Shown here: positions 46,005 to 56,440 of the stretch, in pieces
Position numbering within the stretch: the first letter of the stretch is position 1
How the letters are laid out: each line of letters begins with the position of its first letter
Origin: Flaccisagitta enflata
Lineage: Eukaryota; Chaetognatha; Sagittoidea; Aphragmophora
Assembly: GCA_965153355.1 (NCBI GenBank)
Contig: OZ231126.1
Location: 107,880,001-107,944,000, forward strand
DNA: 64,000 nucleotides
Reading direction: 5' to 3'
Program-made: the position numbers and the translations under genes
Notes under the pieces: model-generated
Databases searched by the model: none
Told to the model about the DNA's origin: nothing
Seen by the model: the letters and a program-made list of their open reading frames with translations, nothing else

Positions 46005-46580
46005 AATAGTCGCAAAAGCGCTAGTTGGTCAGCGGTACCCGTGCCCTGCCCTAGTAGGTTGTGCTTGAAGTTGAAGGGGAAGCAGGGCGGCGGCCCCAAA
46101 GGGGTCGATGATCTATGCTTTCACACATATGGGGAATTTTCTCCTCCTCCACCGTCCGCCCGCCTGCCCCCCCCAGTCTCGAGGCCCAAATCCCAGACCC
46201 GAGACCCAAATCCCAGTCTCGTGGCCCAAATCCTATCCAAAAGGACCAAATCCTAGCCTCGAGGCCCAAATCCTAGCCTGGAGGCCCAAATCCCAGCCTT
46301 GAGACCCAAATCTCATCCTTGAGGCTGGGATATGAGCCTCGAGGCTTAGATTTGGGCCTCATGGCTGGGATTTAAGCCTAAAGGATGAGATTTGGGCCCC
46401 AAGGCTGGGATTTGGGCCTTTTGGATAGGATTTGAGCCACGATACTGGGATTTGGGTCTCGGGACTGGGATTTGGGCCTCGGGACTGGGGGGACAGACGG
46501 ATGGATGGAGAAGGAGGAGAAAATCCCCCATATGTGTGAAAACATAGGTCATTGACCCCTTCGGTGCTGCTGCCCAAAAA
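46005..46580. repeat. Palindromic type II cassette
   Basis: AATAGTCGCAAAAGCGCTAG, GGTCAGCGGTACCCGTGCCC and GGGGTCGATGATCTATGCTT, left arm units to about 46315, inverted units to about 46490, then CCCCCATATGTGTGAAAACA and GACCCCTTCGGTGC. Its left half and right half are reverse complements apart from point changes. Confidence 0.88.
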
Positions 46581-47557
46581 AGGAGAAATAAATGTCTCGG
46601 TCTATGAAAGCATAGGTAAAATTGTTCAAGACATCTTTACCCATGGGCGCCAACAAACAGTCATATTCTCTTCTCCCTGTGGAGATTTGGTCTGCAATCC
46701 AACCTGTTGCTACAGAAAGAACATCTTCCTTGCAATATCCCCTTGGCCGCTCGGTCCCATACAAAAAGAGCCAAGTATTGAATCTGTTTTGTTTCAATGA
46801 AATGTTTACAAATATCTCTAGCTTTCAAACAATAATCTGATGAGAAAAGAGACTTGAAAAGAAAATGATTGATATAAAAAGAAATTGAAAAAGAAAATAA
46901 ATAAAATTGAAAAAAAAAAAGAATGAAACAGAATGAGATTGATATGAAAATCAATAATAGAAAAGAAATTTAAAAAAAGATGCTATTACTGTTTTCCTTC
47001 TTTTTTAGGAAGCTCTGCGACAGAGGGTTTAGGACACTCACTATATTCAGCTTTGTGCTGTAAAATATATTCACAGAGATATACAAAATGGGCTATTGAT
47101 CATGGTGGTTAGATGAAAATAACAAAGTTTGACTCACAATACTCAACCAATATTCTTAATCAGCTAGATACCTAGATATACAGTTACCTATACCTAGTTA
47201 AACAACAGAAACGCCATTAACCCTCGCAACAGCTAGTAGTTTTCACCATATGCATTTTCCGCAGCAAGGTTTAATGATGACAGAGGCTCACAATGGCAAA
47301 TATGGCAATGGCAATGGCAATTCATTACAAACCCTATCTCAGTGGATTTTCATGGCCCCCAGGACAAAATTTACCTATTATGGGTAGATCTTGACAATTC
47401 CCGGATTCACTGTGACAAAGAATAACTGTTTAGAGCACAAAATCCTGTAGGTTAATTAGCATAGTCAAACATTAACCAACCTGTTGTAGTTAATGTCAAC
47501 CGGTTATAAACCTCCCTCTATAAAACATTTACTGTACCTTCATATCAAAACTTACAG
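46581..47557. other. Transition zone upstream of the ORF block
   Basis: An 82-codon frame and overlapping frames at 46549-46954 lack support. The sequence changes from repeats to A/C-rich unique DNA. A TATA-like CTCTATAAAACA (about 47516) lies about 40 bp before an acceptor-like CAAAACTTACAG (ends 47557) and the first ORF of the block. Confidence 0.35.
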
Positions 47558-49430
47558 GTAAATAATAGATCCAATAATGTACGGCTCTGACCAATACACT
47601 GCAGTGGAAGAGCTTCGCGAACTCGTTAACAAAAACATGAGAACAATAAATGAAAACAGAATTGTTGGAAGGGAAATATTAATTTTGGCACATAAGTTGT
47701 TTGATCAAGAAAGGCGCGACATAGATGGCAAGCAAGAAATAGGAGAACTCAAAAGGGAAATCATGAAACAAGCGAAACAAATAGAGGCAACAACCTGGAG
47801 ACTGACCCCCTAGAAGGACCACAGCTACAAGGTGCAGTAGTTACAACCACTCCTCCAATGCAAAAATCCCACTACAGTGAAAAGTACCTAGATGTAAATG
47901 TAGGCCAGCAACTGACCACACAAAATTCGGCAGCTATTCCACCCTTCTTGAGCACCTTAGGAAGCTCAAAATGTCAAAACGCCAACCGCAGTACAGTAAA
48001 CGCAAACCAGAGGATAGTCGTACCAATCCAACCTCAGAACAACACACCTACAGAGCCGAACAAACGTCCGGACACTATCAATACACCCCCTATTACTAAT
48101 TGGAATCAAGAGTCTTACGTACCAAGGCCAGATTCCCCCTTTTCCCCTATTTTCTCCACCGAGGGTATTAGTCTAGGGGCAAGGAGCCAGGTCGGACTGG
48201 ACCACACCTTGTAAACACATTGAATCGTTACTACCAAGCCAAGAACCATTTGCACCGACACACATTTCAGCAACAAAACTCACTCACACAACAGACGACA
48301 TATTAGACTTGAGACAAAACAAGCAAGTACATGACCCAGAACCACAGACATACAGACAAAAGGGCAATAGCAACCATCACCCAGAGAAGCAAGATAACTG
48401 TATACAAAATACGGAAGTGAAGGACGTAAGTTTGGAAAAGAACAACGTGACAAAACAACGCCTCAAAAACATGGCAGGTCCAGATCAAATACATAGCAAA
48501 ATAAACAGTGACATGGAGCTACTGTTTCAAATAAATGGAAACCTGCCATCCAAAAAGTAAACGCTGTTAGAACCGCATCCCCACAAAATGTGGCTCTCAG
48601 AGGCACAACAGAACATAAACTTCTCCTTTCCCTGAGCAGAGACTTTGGGAATGCTGTAGCCAATGTGGAACACACCAATCCAGGAAGTCTACAGTGGGGT
48701 TCGTGGAATAACAGCCTAAACTGGAGGAAGGTATTTAAGTGTCTTAATTTCATTTGACAAACTTGATATTTGAAATATATATTGTTCACTCGATGCTTTT
48801 GTTCCTGAGTTTTTTGGTTGCTATGGAAACAATAATTATTTTTTCAAACATTTATAACCACTTAAATATCAATATTTTGAGAAATATTTTCAGGGAACAT
48901 TGCTCAAAATTAAATTTGCTACAACTTTCCCACAGTATGTTCTGTAAGAATATTGCTCGTTTGGCCGTTGCTAGGGGGCATCACACCTAGCAACCGCTAA
49001 ATGATGCTCCCTAGCAACGGCTAAACGAGCAATATTCTTACAGGACATACTGTGGGAAAGTTGTTGCAAATTTGATTCTGAGCAATGTTCCCTGATAATA
49101 TTTGTCAAAATATTGATATTCTAGTTGTTATAAATGTTCAAAAAAATAATTTTGGTTTCCATAGCAACCAAAAAACTCAGGGACAAAAGCATGAAGTGAA
49201 CAACTTAAATTTCAAATATCAAGTTTGTTAAATGAAATTAAGACACTTAAATACCTTCCTCCAGTTTAGGCTGTTATTCCACGAACCCCACTGTACCAAG
49301 ATGGACTTTTCTCAAGAAATACTTTGATATTTGGGCTAGCCAATTTGAAAACATTAGAGGCTCCTTCAATAAGTACATATTTTATGGGCCCCCAACTATT
49401 TTAAACCCAAACAGGGACAAGCAACAATGA
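47558..49430 (+). pseudogene. Broken ORF 1 of the block: coiled-coil protein with disordered middle and conserved-looking C-terminus
   Basis: Starts with ATG 47577, 19 nt after an acceptor-like TTACAG. The first frame (to 47813) is a heptad-type, charged helix (AVEELRELVNKNMRTINENR). A frame change in ACCCCC near 47805 continues into a P/N/Q-rich frame (47820-48214), then a further frame (48309-48560). From about 48530 another frame stays open to a 602-bp foldback insertion (48692-49293) and resumes after it (PRWTFLKKYFDIWASQFENI) to TGA at 49428-49430. The coding frame is continuous across the insertion, so the element split a gene. The coiled-coil part resembles that of the ORF at 49859. 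No known domain; a Gag-like structural role is a guess. Confidence 0.5.
48692..49293. mobile_element. 602-bp foldback (palindromic) DNA element with TA duplication
   Basis: CAGTGGGGTTCGTGGAATAA at the left pairs with TTATTCCACGAACCCCACTG at the right. The pairing continues almost to the centre near 48990 (GGCCGTTGCTAGGGGGCATC with GATGCTCCCTAGCAACGGCT). TA flanks both ends. It carries no open frame and interrupts ORF 1 of the block. Confidence 0.9.
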
Positions 49431-49660
49431 ACACTGCTAGGAATCATGCTCAGAGCAGCAAGAGATACAATGAATGCGACATGCAGAAAACTACAAAAGA
49501 AAACAATAACAACGCAGTACTTACTTTAGTTAGCTACGCATCCACTGACTGGACTACACCTACACACCCTGCCCCTGTAAATAAACAAAAGCTAGCTTAC
49601 TCTGAAACACTAATTGACTCTGCCTATAAATGTTCTTTATACTACCCGTTACATATATGA
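49427..49660 (+). CDS. ORF 2 of the block, 77 aa
   Basis: Its ATG overlaps the TGA of the preceding ORF (ATGA at 49427-49430), an arrangement typical of compact viral or retroelement genomes. The product is polar (N, T, S, K-rich) and has no recognised motif. It ends shortly before a run of TATA-like and acceptor-like sequence. Confidence 0.35.
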   Translation: MNTARNHAQSSKRYNECDMQKTTKENNNNAVLTLVSYASTDWTTPTHPAPVNKQKLAYSETLIDSAYKCSLYYPLHI

Positions 49661-49858
49661 TCAATGTGACAGGCTTTACATATATGGAAACCCAAAAGTA
49701 GAACATTACCCTTTATCTACCCTACATAAAAGCCTACGTTAACATGATATATATTGTTCATTAACTCAACCAATATAGAACATGATATTGCCTTTTCAGG
49801 GACCTCTTAGTGTTTGACCTAGTCAAAGCAAACGAAAGAAAGAACAGAAACTCCAATT

Positions 49859-50580
49859 ATGTCTACTCATCAAGAAGAGAAGGTTCAACACGCCACAGCT
49901 GCCCCACACAACGAAAACTTCCCGCAAGTGGACGGTCAAAGCAACAACGGGGCAGACAAAGCAGACCCGAGAAAACATTAACACAAGACAGGGTGACAGT
50001 TAAAGAAGCGCTATGCGAAATAATGATGGTAGTGGATAAAATTAGATCAGAGGCGATAGGAGAATGGGATTTGAGTCATAAGAATGAAAAATTAAACAAT
50101 GAGGGGACAGAGGAAAGGGATGAGCTTGGGGAATTTAAGTAAAGAGTGGCTCATTTAGCAAGAACAACAGGCAAAACTCTTCAAGAACTAGAAGCAAGAG
50201 AGAGAACAATGGGTGAACAATTAGATGCCATAGTAGTCGCTTTAAGTAGGCTTCCAAACATAATTTTCAAAGCAGTAACGAAAATAAAGCCAGAGGAAGG
50301 GACAAACAGGGAAGGAAGAGCTTTTAGAGCCCCAGCCCACTGGAAAAACAAGCCAAATGAGGCTCGCAGCAGTTTTTGCAGCAACTGTAGGCTGATAAAT
50401 ATACATTTAGAGCGCTATTGCCACAAGTTTCTGTATTGCTCAATTTGCGACGTGCTAGGTCACAGAAATGATGACCACATTTCTAAAACTGCACAAAACA
50501 CCTACAATATACAAAAGACGGACAACACTCAGAGACCAGACAGCACACAAGATGTCGAAATCAAAACTAGTTTGGAGTAG
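49859..50580 (+). pseudogene. Broken ORF 3 of the block: coiled-coil protein with zinc-knuckle-like motif
   Basis: An acceptor-like CCTTTTCAG ends at 49799; the first good ATG is at 49859. The N-terminus is polar and disordered in one frame and continues after a frame change near 49980 in another. The coiled-coil segment (VKEALCEIMMVVDKIRSEAI) is interrupted by an in-frame TAA at 50140-50142 and runs on to LQELEARERTMGEQLDAI. At about 50375-50480 lie CSNC, a second Cys pair and CSICDVLGHRNDDH. The last is C-x2-C-x4-H-x4-H, one residue off the classical CCHC zinc knuckle of Gag proteins. Two disruptions argue for decay. Confidence 0.5.
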
Positions 50581-50677
50581 ACAAGAAATCATTGAACCTT
50601 ATATCCCAATCCTGTAATACGGCTAAGTATTGAGTAATAAGAAAACATTATAGTCAGAATCTTCATCTCATAAAAAA

Positions 50678-50854
50678 ATGGGACCCATGATGGAAGCGAG
50701 TGAACGAACCTCAACTAAACAACAGATGATAAATACCTTGATAGAAAGACTACTTAGAGACAATGAGATGGACGAATCTAGCTATGAGCATGGAGAGATG
50801 GACAAGGGCAAAGAACACTCAATCCTCATGACAATAGTAGGCCAGTACGAGTGA
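50678..50854 (+). CDS. Small ORF 4 of the block, 58 aa
   Basis: ATG at 50678, TGA at 50852. The product is acidic and Met-rich (MGPMMEASERTSTKQQ start; ends TIVGQYE) with a short helix. It has the same strand and spacing as its neighbours. It may be the start of a longer gene broken off here; no motif. Confidence 0.3.
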   Translation: MGPMMEASERTSTKQQMINTLIERLLRDNEMDESSYEHGEMDKGKEHSILMTIVGQYE

Positions 50855-51236
50855 TAGTGACCATAACGAATTGAGCTGGCTACCTTTTTTTTGGCTGAGT
50901 AGACCCAAAATATGAAGGTTTGCTTCAATTTGGGGGCTCTGGCTTGAAAAAAAAACCCGCAATAGAACCAAAAAACAAAAATAACCATATTTCGAGCATT
51001 TTTCATAGTAAATATGAGGTAATTTGCTTGAAAATCTTAATATCAACTTTAGAATACCTATCTAAACTTACTTTTTTTTAATTCTTTAAAGCACCCCTAA
51101 GCATGAGCTGTATATCTGTCCATTTCAAAAACAGTACTTTATCTAATCATAGAAAAATCTAGTTAAAATAAGGAAAATGAGCAATCTTTCTGGAACATAT
51201 CGAAAACAATTTTGTTTTACTGATTTTTCTGTTAAC
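50855..51236. other. A/T-rich spacer
   Basis: No gene supported. Overlapping 74- and 75-codon minus-strand frames are probably chance. Confidence 0.3.
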
Positions 51237-51386
51237 AAGGCCGGATACACGGCAGGACAGTCGCGGACGGTTGAGCAGGAGCAATAAAGAGAAAATCACT
51301 CGGAATTCAAAAATGTGCAGATCGACGGACTTACCAACGGACCAACACGGCAAGGTGTAGAGTTAAGTGTCTGCGACTAAAGAACT
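51237..51386 (+). mobile_element. Family C element
   Basis: AACAAGGCCGGATACACGGC AGGACAGTCGCGGACGG at the left; GTGTAGAGTTAAGTGTCTGC GACTAAAG at the right with a decayed hairpin; 150 bp. Confidence 0.8.
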
Positions 51387-51732
51387 CTATTTCAATCTCA
51401 TTGATTGAGATAAGAACAAAGAAATATTGTTCAAAAGTTGTCTTAAGTGCATTCAAAAATGTGTAATCGCATAAACTATCATTTGAAACCAAAATCACAT
51501 ATAAAAATTGAGAAGGTAAAAAATAGCGTCAATCTGATATGCAGCTGACTAACAATCCTGAATAGTAAATAGGAAAATAAAACAAATAAATTGAATGAGC
51601 AAAAAATATGAATATGTTTTTGGAGGTAGCTAATGTAAGTAAGACTGAATCTAATTGAATAATATTATTTACATAAATAAAAGTCTAAAAAACATGTCAA
51701 TATCTGTAACTAAGCAATACTTTCAAGTGACA

Positions 51733-54574
51733 CTAGCTTCCAGCCATGATAAATTTTAGTCTAACAAATGATCCATTTTGGGCAGGCTCATCAGGCTGAG
51801 TTGGCCACAAATGGTTTGGGGAAAATGCCAAATAAAATGAATGATTAGAAAAATCTGAGTGCAGAGTGTGGGGGTGGAACATAAAATTATAAAACCGTTT
51901 CTTATGCAAGCTTTTTTGAAAATAGATCATAACATTGAACAATTGTTTTGCTAAACTAAAACCTTTTTGAAACAAAAGATTTCTCTCAAAGAGTACTAAA
52001 TACTGTGTTCTATGATATGAGTAGATGGCACTTTCAAACATTTCTCTGACCTATTTGAGCTAATCAGTTGTCCCCACATAGCTTCAATGATCTCACGATT
52101 GAGAAGTGCAAAAACCAAATCTTTCCTTTTGACATTTTTCCCCAGAGTAACCGAAAGTCTGAATTCAAGGATGTGCTTCCTTTCAAAGTCATCAACAACT
52201 TCCTCATTGGGATAGATCTAATATGTTTTCCCTTGATCATCTTTGGCTCTGGTTTTCAGTGTGGCAAGCGCTTGCACGCAAATGCTATCATGTTGCGGAT
52301 CATATGATTGCACCAATCCAAGATTGCAGCTATCTTCCTGCAATGTTATAACGAATTCTTCTTGTTGTAATGGCCAACTGAAGTCTCTCAGATGCTCCTC
52401 CGAAGGTGCCCTAGATCTCTTGGCCTGCTTTTGCAGACTGATTTCTCACTGACTCAGAAGCAACATAGATATCTTCCACAGTTATAATTTCTTGGTCAGA
52501 TGGGTCAACCATGTAAAAAGCAAGCAAATTTTTGTACATTTGTTTTGCAGTGATATTGTACTGCTTGAAATAGGGGGGAGACAATAACCCGAGTCTAAAA
52601 TATAAAGGGATTTTCTAGGATTTTCAAAGTCGCATCACGACTGTAAAAATGCAAGCACCTGGCTGATTTTTGGTATATACCCTCCTTGACTATTGTACTT
52701 TGATAAAAAAAAAAAGATTAGGGGCTGAAATGCCTCCAAAGGAACCAGTTTACCACCCACACCTACCACCACATCCTCGATTATGACCTTTTTAGGGCTC
52801 AACAACCAAAAATCTAATTTCAATACGTTGAAAAAATGAATTTTCCTGGGGTGTCCTGTACTTGGGTACTGCTCATTGGGTGTCTCTGAAGGGATTTAGG
52901 CTAAAAAAATCAAAATCCAAGAGTTTGTTTTCTCACAATATTGTCCACAAGCAAACTCCACCTATTTTTGACTAATTTGCTTTTATAATTCATCCTACCC
53001 AAATTTGAGGTTTTGACACCCTTATCCATTCATCTCAGTCCAAAATCATTTTGATCTATCCCTGAGCATTTCATCTTAGGGGCCTACTAAAACCTAACCA
53101 CCCTACTATACCTCTGGGCTCACAATAACATCTTTTGTTTAGTAGTTCCTACCCTGTGACGAGAAGAGGTCACAAGGGGTGTTGTCTCCCGCCTTATTAG
53201 AGGGGGGCACCTCACATTTTTTCAAAAACTATTCTGGAACAATAAAAAACTGAAAAAATGAGACTTTGGAAAAGTGAAAAACCAAATCAGGGCCATTTGG
53301 TAGGTATATCATAGCCTACACAAGTCAGAAATAGCTTGAAAAACACTCATTTTGACCACATTTGGCGATAGTCCATTTTAAGCAAAAATGAGGGTTTTTA
53401 TAGTGGATTTTTCTCAAATTTCAGGTATTTTTGAAGGATTTTAGGGTATTTTCATCTTGTTTACATGTTTATATGCCAATCTAACAAAAAAATTGACAAA
53501 CAAGCTGAAAATTACAAATCTGACACTAACAAGATACTCTTATAAGGGGGGAGACAATAACCCGAGTCTAAAATATAAAGGGATTTTCTAGGATTTTCAA
53601 AGTCGCATCACGACTGTAAAAATGCAAGCACTTGGCTGATTTTTGGTATATACCCTCCTTGACTATTGTACTTTGTTAAAAAAAAAAGATTAGGGGCTGA
53701 AATGCCTCCAAAGGAACCAGTTTACCACCCACACCTACCACCACATCCTCGATTATGACCTTTTTAGGGCTCAACAACCAAAAATCTAATTTCAATACGT
53801 TGAAAAAATGAATTTTCCTGGGGTGTCCTGTACTTGGGTACTGCTCATTGGGTGTCTCTGAAGGGATTTAGGCTAAAAAAATCAAAATCCAAGAGTTTGT
53901 TTTCTCACAATATTGTCCACAAGCAAACTCCACCTATTTTTGACTAATTTGCTTTTATAATTCATCCTACCCAAATTTGAGGTTTTGACACCCTTATCCA
54001 TTCATCTCAGTCCAAAAATCATTTTGATCTATCCCTGAGCATTTCATCTTAGGGGCCTACTAAAACCTAACCACCCTACTATACCTCTGGGCTCACAATA
54101 ACATCTTTTGTTTAGTAGTTCCCACCCTGTGACGAGAAGAGGTCGCAAGGGGTGTTGTCTCCCGCCAATAGACAAAATCACTTGGCATTTCTGAAAACAA
54201 GGTTTTTTTCAACTTCACTTCCCTGCGCAAAATGGCCAACTGATCCTGCTCACTCAGTTTTTTAATTCTTTCATAGCACTGTTTAACCTCAGCTGGAGAT
54301 GAGAGTGGTGCAATGTATTTGTGTTTTGTTCCGTTTTGCACACACAGGGAAATCAGTTTATTGTTGGCCATATCTCTTGCCAGCTTGTCTGCTTCAGTGT
54401 CCGTCAATGCCAATTTGGATTTCATAATCTCCTTTTGATTTTTTGACCAATTTGCTTCAATTTCATAAACTTCCTTTTGTTTGGCGTTCAGCTCCTTGTC
54501 TTTCAACATGTTAGCTCCCTTGTTACTGAATGCAAGATCTGAACTTGTTTTGAGCACAAATCTGTCACTGATGG
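51733..54574 (-). pseudogene. Broken minus-strand gene split by a 1.6-kb insertion
   Basis: An acceptor-like CCCATTTCTTTCCAAG precedes the frame at 54574. It runs through a Lys-rich helical protein segment (NAKQKEVYEIEANWSKNQKE, LARDMANNKLISLCVQNGTK) to 54167, is cut by the composite insertion 52573-54166, and resumes in phase at 52572 (FKQYNITAKQMYKNLLAFYM). A stop follows near 52423, with a frame change into RAPSEEHLRDFSWPLQQEEF. Then come an in-frame TAG near 52218, DFERKHILEFRLSVTLGKNV and LLNREIIEAMW, and a last frame change near 52040 into a segment ending FVRLKFIMAGS (51733). The family is not recognised. The repeated frame changes with protein-like content on both sides show a decayed gene. 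Confidence 0.6.
52573..54166. mobile_element. Composite element: two 621-bp direct repeats around 352 bp, 4-bp target duplication AATA
   Basis: 52573-53193 and 53546-54166 are nearly identical direct repeats (a handful of substitutions and single-base indels). Each begins GGGGGGAGACAATAAC and ends GTTGTCTCCCGCC, so each also has short inverted termini (GGGAGACAA). The whole unit is flanked by AATA on both sides (52569-52572 and 54167-54170), and the protein frame of the host gene is continuous once it is ignored. This could be an LTR-type miniature retroelement without TG...CA ends, or two copies of one DNA element that moved as a composite. Confidence 0.8.
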
Positions 54575-54579
54575 CTTGG

Positions 54580-55094
54580 AAAGAAATGGGAAGGGTGGAG
54601 AAAGGAAGGAGATTGAGAGAGAAGCAGAGAGGCCAATAGACAGACAGAAAAAAGGTTAAAATGCAAAAAACTTGATTTCCTTACCATAAATGTGGTTTGA
54701 TACTACTTAAATTATATTTTTTTACAGATTTTGACAATTTTTTCTTCTAATTTATTGTCTGGCAAGTTCCTTTTAACAACTCAGACTAGATAACTAGCTG
54801 TAATGCTGAAAAAAAAAATGTTTAGAGACGTATTTTGCAATTTTCTTATAAAAAAAATTCACAAAATTAACAAATTAACAAATTAACAAATTAACAAAAA
54901 CGCCAAAAAATATCGCAAAATCAGTTTTTTGAGCTGATCGCGGGTTTTTTTTCATCCAATTAAGCTCAGGAAAGTTTCAAACATCATATCTGGGACCTAC
55001 TCACATGTTTTTTGGGTAGCCAGGGATCCATTCTCAAAACAGTATTTTTTTCAAGAATCTCGTATCCCCTTAACAATAGACAAACTTAAACAAA
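54580..55094. other. Gene-free A/T-rich stretch
   Basis: Contains an (AAATTAAC)n-like run near 54870-54900; otherwise nothing supported. Confidence 0.3.
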
Positions 55095-55368
55095 CTATAT
55101 TAACGGCTGGAAAACTTCAAACCATAGCAAGAGAGCTGCAAAGAATACATCACGGAACCAACTCCACTCCCGGGTTATCCAGAACGCAAACTATGGAAAA
55201 GCTACAAAATATACTGTTTCACGCCTGAAAAAGCTAACAGCTATGTTTGAAGAATTCAGGAACATTTACCACAACATACAGAAGAGAACCCACAACCATG
55301 CAATAAACAAACAAAACAATTGGAGTGCAAGACGTAGTTCTACTAAAATCCCTCAACAGCACTCAATA
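55095..55368 (+). pseudogene. ORF fragment of the block: basic protein, cut by a MITE
   Basis: One frame stays open from about 55095 to the MITE at 55369 and encodes a basic, helical peptide (YGKATKYTVSRLKKLTAMFE, IYHNIQKRTHNHAINKQNN). No start codon is evident at its left and the C-terminus is lost in the MITE. It resembles the other basic coiled-coil ORFs of the block in composition only. Confidence 0.35.
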
Positions 55369-55644
55369 CAGCGGGACCTCGGGATAACGGTCTTGATGGG
55401 ACTGGATATTTTTGACCATTATAGAGGGGGATTGTTATCATGAAACTTACTAATCATACTTTTATCATCATGATATGCAAAATATTATATGTGTTATGAA
55501 AATAAATGCTAACCAGAGATTTGAATACAATTTATTGCATTAATTCTTAATAATTTAAGACTGAATAATTTTGGGACTTTATTACCTTGCCCTTTAAAGG
55601 CAGGGCACCTTAAAAGGCGTTGTTATGGAGGCGGGGTTCCACTG
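55369..55644. mobile_element. 276-bp MITE with TA duplication
   Basis: CAGCGGGACCTCGGGATAAC at the left and GAGGCGGGGTTCCACTG at the right form imperfect inverted repeats flanked by TA. It is of the same general Tc1/mariner-like type as 37232-37405. Confidence 0.7.
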
Positions 55645-56440
55645 TATTACTAATGTTACCAACAAAATTGTAATGATTTCAAAATTACTTTGTGCATACA
55701 ACCTGGTGACTTTAGAGGTTTGATATAACTTAAGTAACTTAGAGCCCTAAGAATGAGCCAGAGGACCTGATGCGCAATTGACTGAGACATGAATTAGAAT
55801 ACACCCTTTTATGAGAGACCCGTTTATAAGAGACATAAGCCTGAGGTTTGCCAAAATTTTAATAACAAAATAGGAGAATGCCCAGGCTGACATCTAGTTT
55901 TGGCTGTTTTCAAAAGGAGCTTTTCTAGTTTCTAAAAAAAAAAAAAAAAAAAAAAGAAAAACAAATTTTATTCAAAATTTTCTCAGCTACAGGGTTTTAT
56001 CTTAAACCTTCCTTACAGTTTGCCCATAAATCAGGCTTTAAGACAAGATAATGACCATGTGTCAGATACAAATGTTATGAATACGGTATTTCAATACGAT
56101 TTAGATATTTTCAAATATTGAAGAAATTAAGAACACTCTGAGAGGATTTCAGGCTGACAACGGCCAAAAAATTTAAGAACACCCAGGATGGTTTCAAAAA
56201 AGTTATCTCTTATCAAGGAGGGTTGTAACTCAAGTAACCCAGGGAACTGGCATGCAAAGGCAGTCCTATGCAAGAAAGGAAACCCTTACAACCAGCAAGT
56301 ATTATCAACCTTATAACCATCGCGCAATACCAGATTATAATCTACCAAATTATTGTTCTATTATATATGACTTAAACCCTATAACCTACAGGTAAGGAGA
56401 CAAATTGAGTGAAACACAAAATAAAAATAAAAACTTAAAA
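55645..56440. other. Spacer upstream of the RNR small-subunit relic
   Basis: Holds an A21-22 run near 55937 and repeated TATAAGAGACA-like motifs. Near its end AACCTACAG|GTAAGGAG (about 56391) could be a 3' splice acceptor about 50 nt before the ATG at 56441. Confidence 0.4.

Noticed and set aside
36549-46954. Various 60-100-codon frames over the cassettes and at 46549-46954
   Set aside because: Most come from minisatellite units with few stops; the remainder lack splice signals or motifs.
49810-49858. GTG at 49810 as start of the zinc-knuckle ORF
   Set aside because: Eukaryotic start at GTG is unlikely, and the ATG at 49859 gives a better protein composition in another frame, with a frame change downstream.
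52573-54166. Standard LTR retrotransposon call
   Set aside because: The direct repeats lack TG...CA ends and no tRNA primer site or polypurine tract is visible, so I left the class open.
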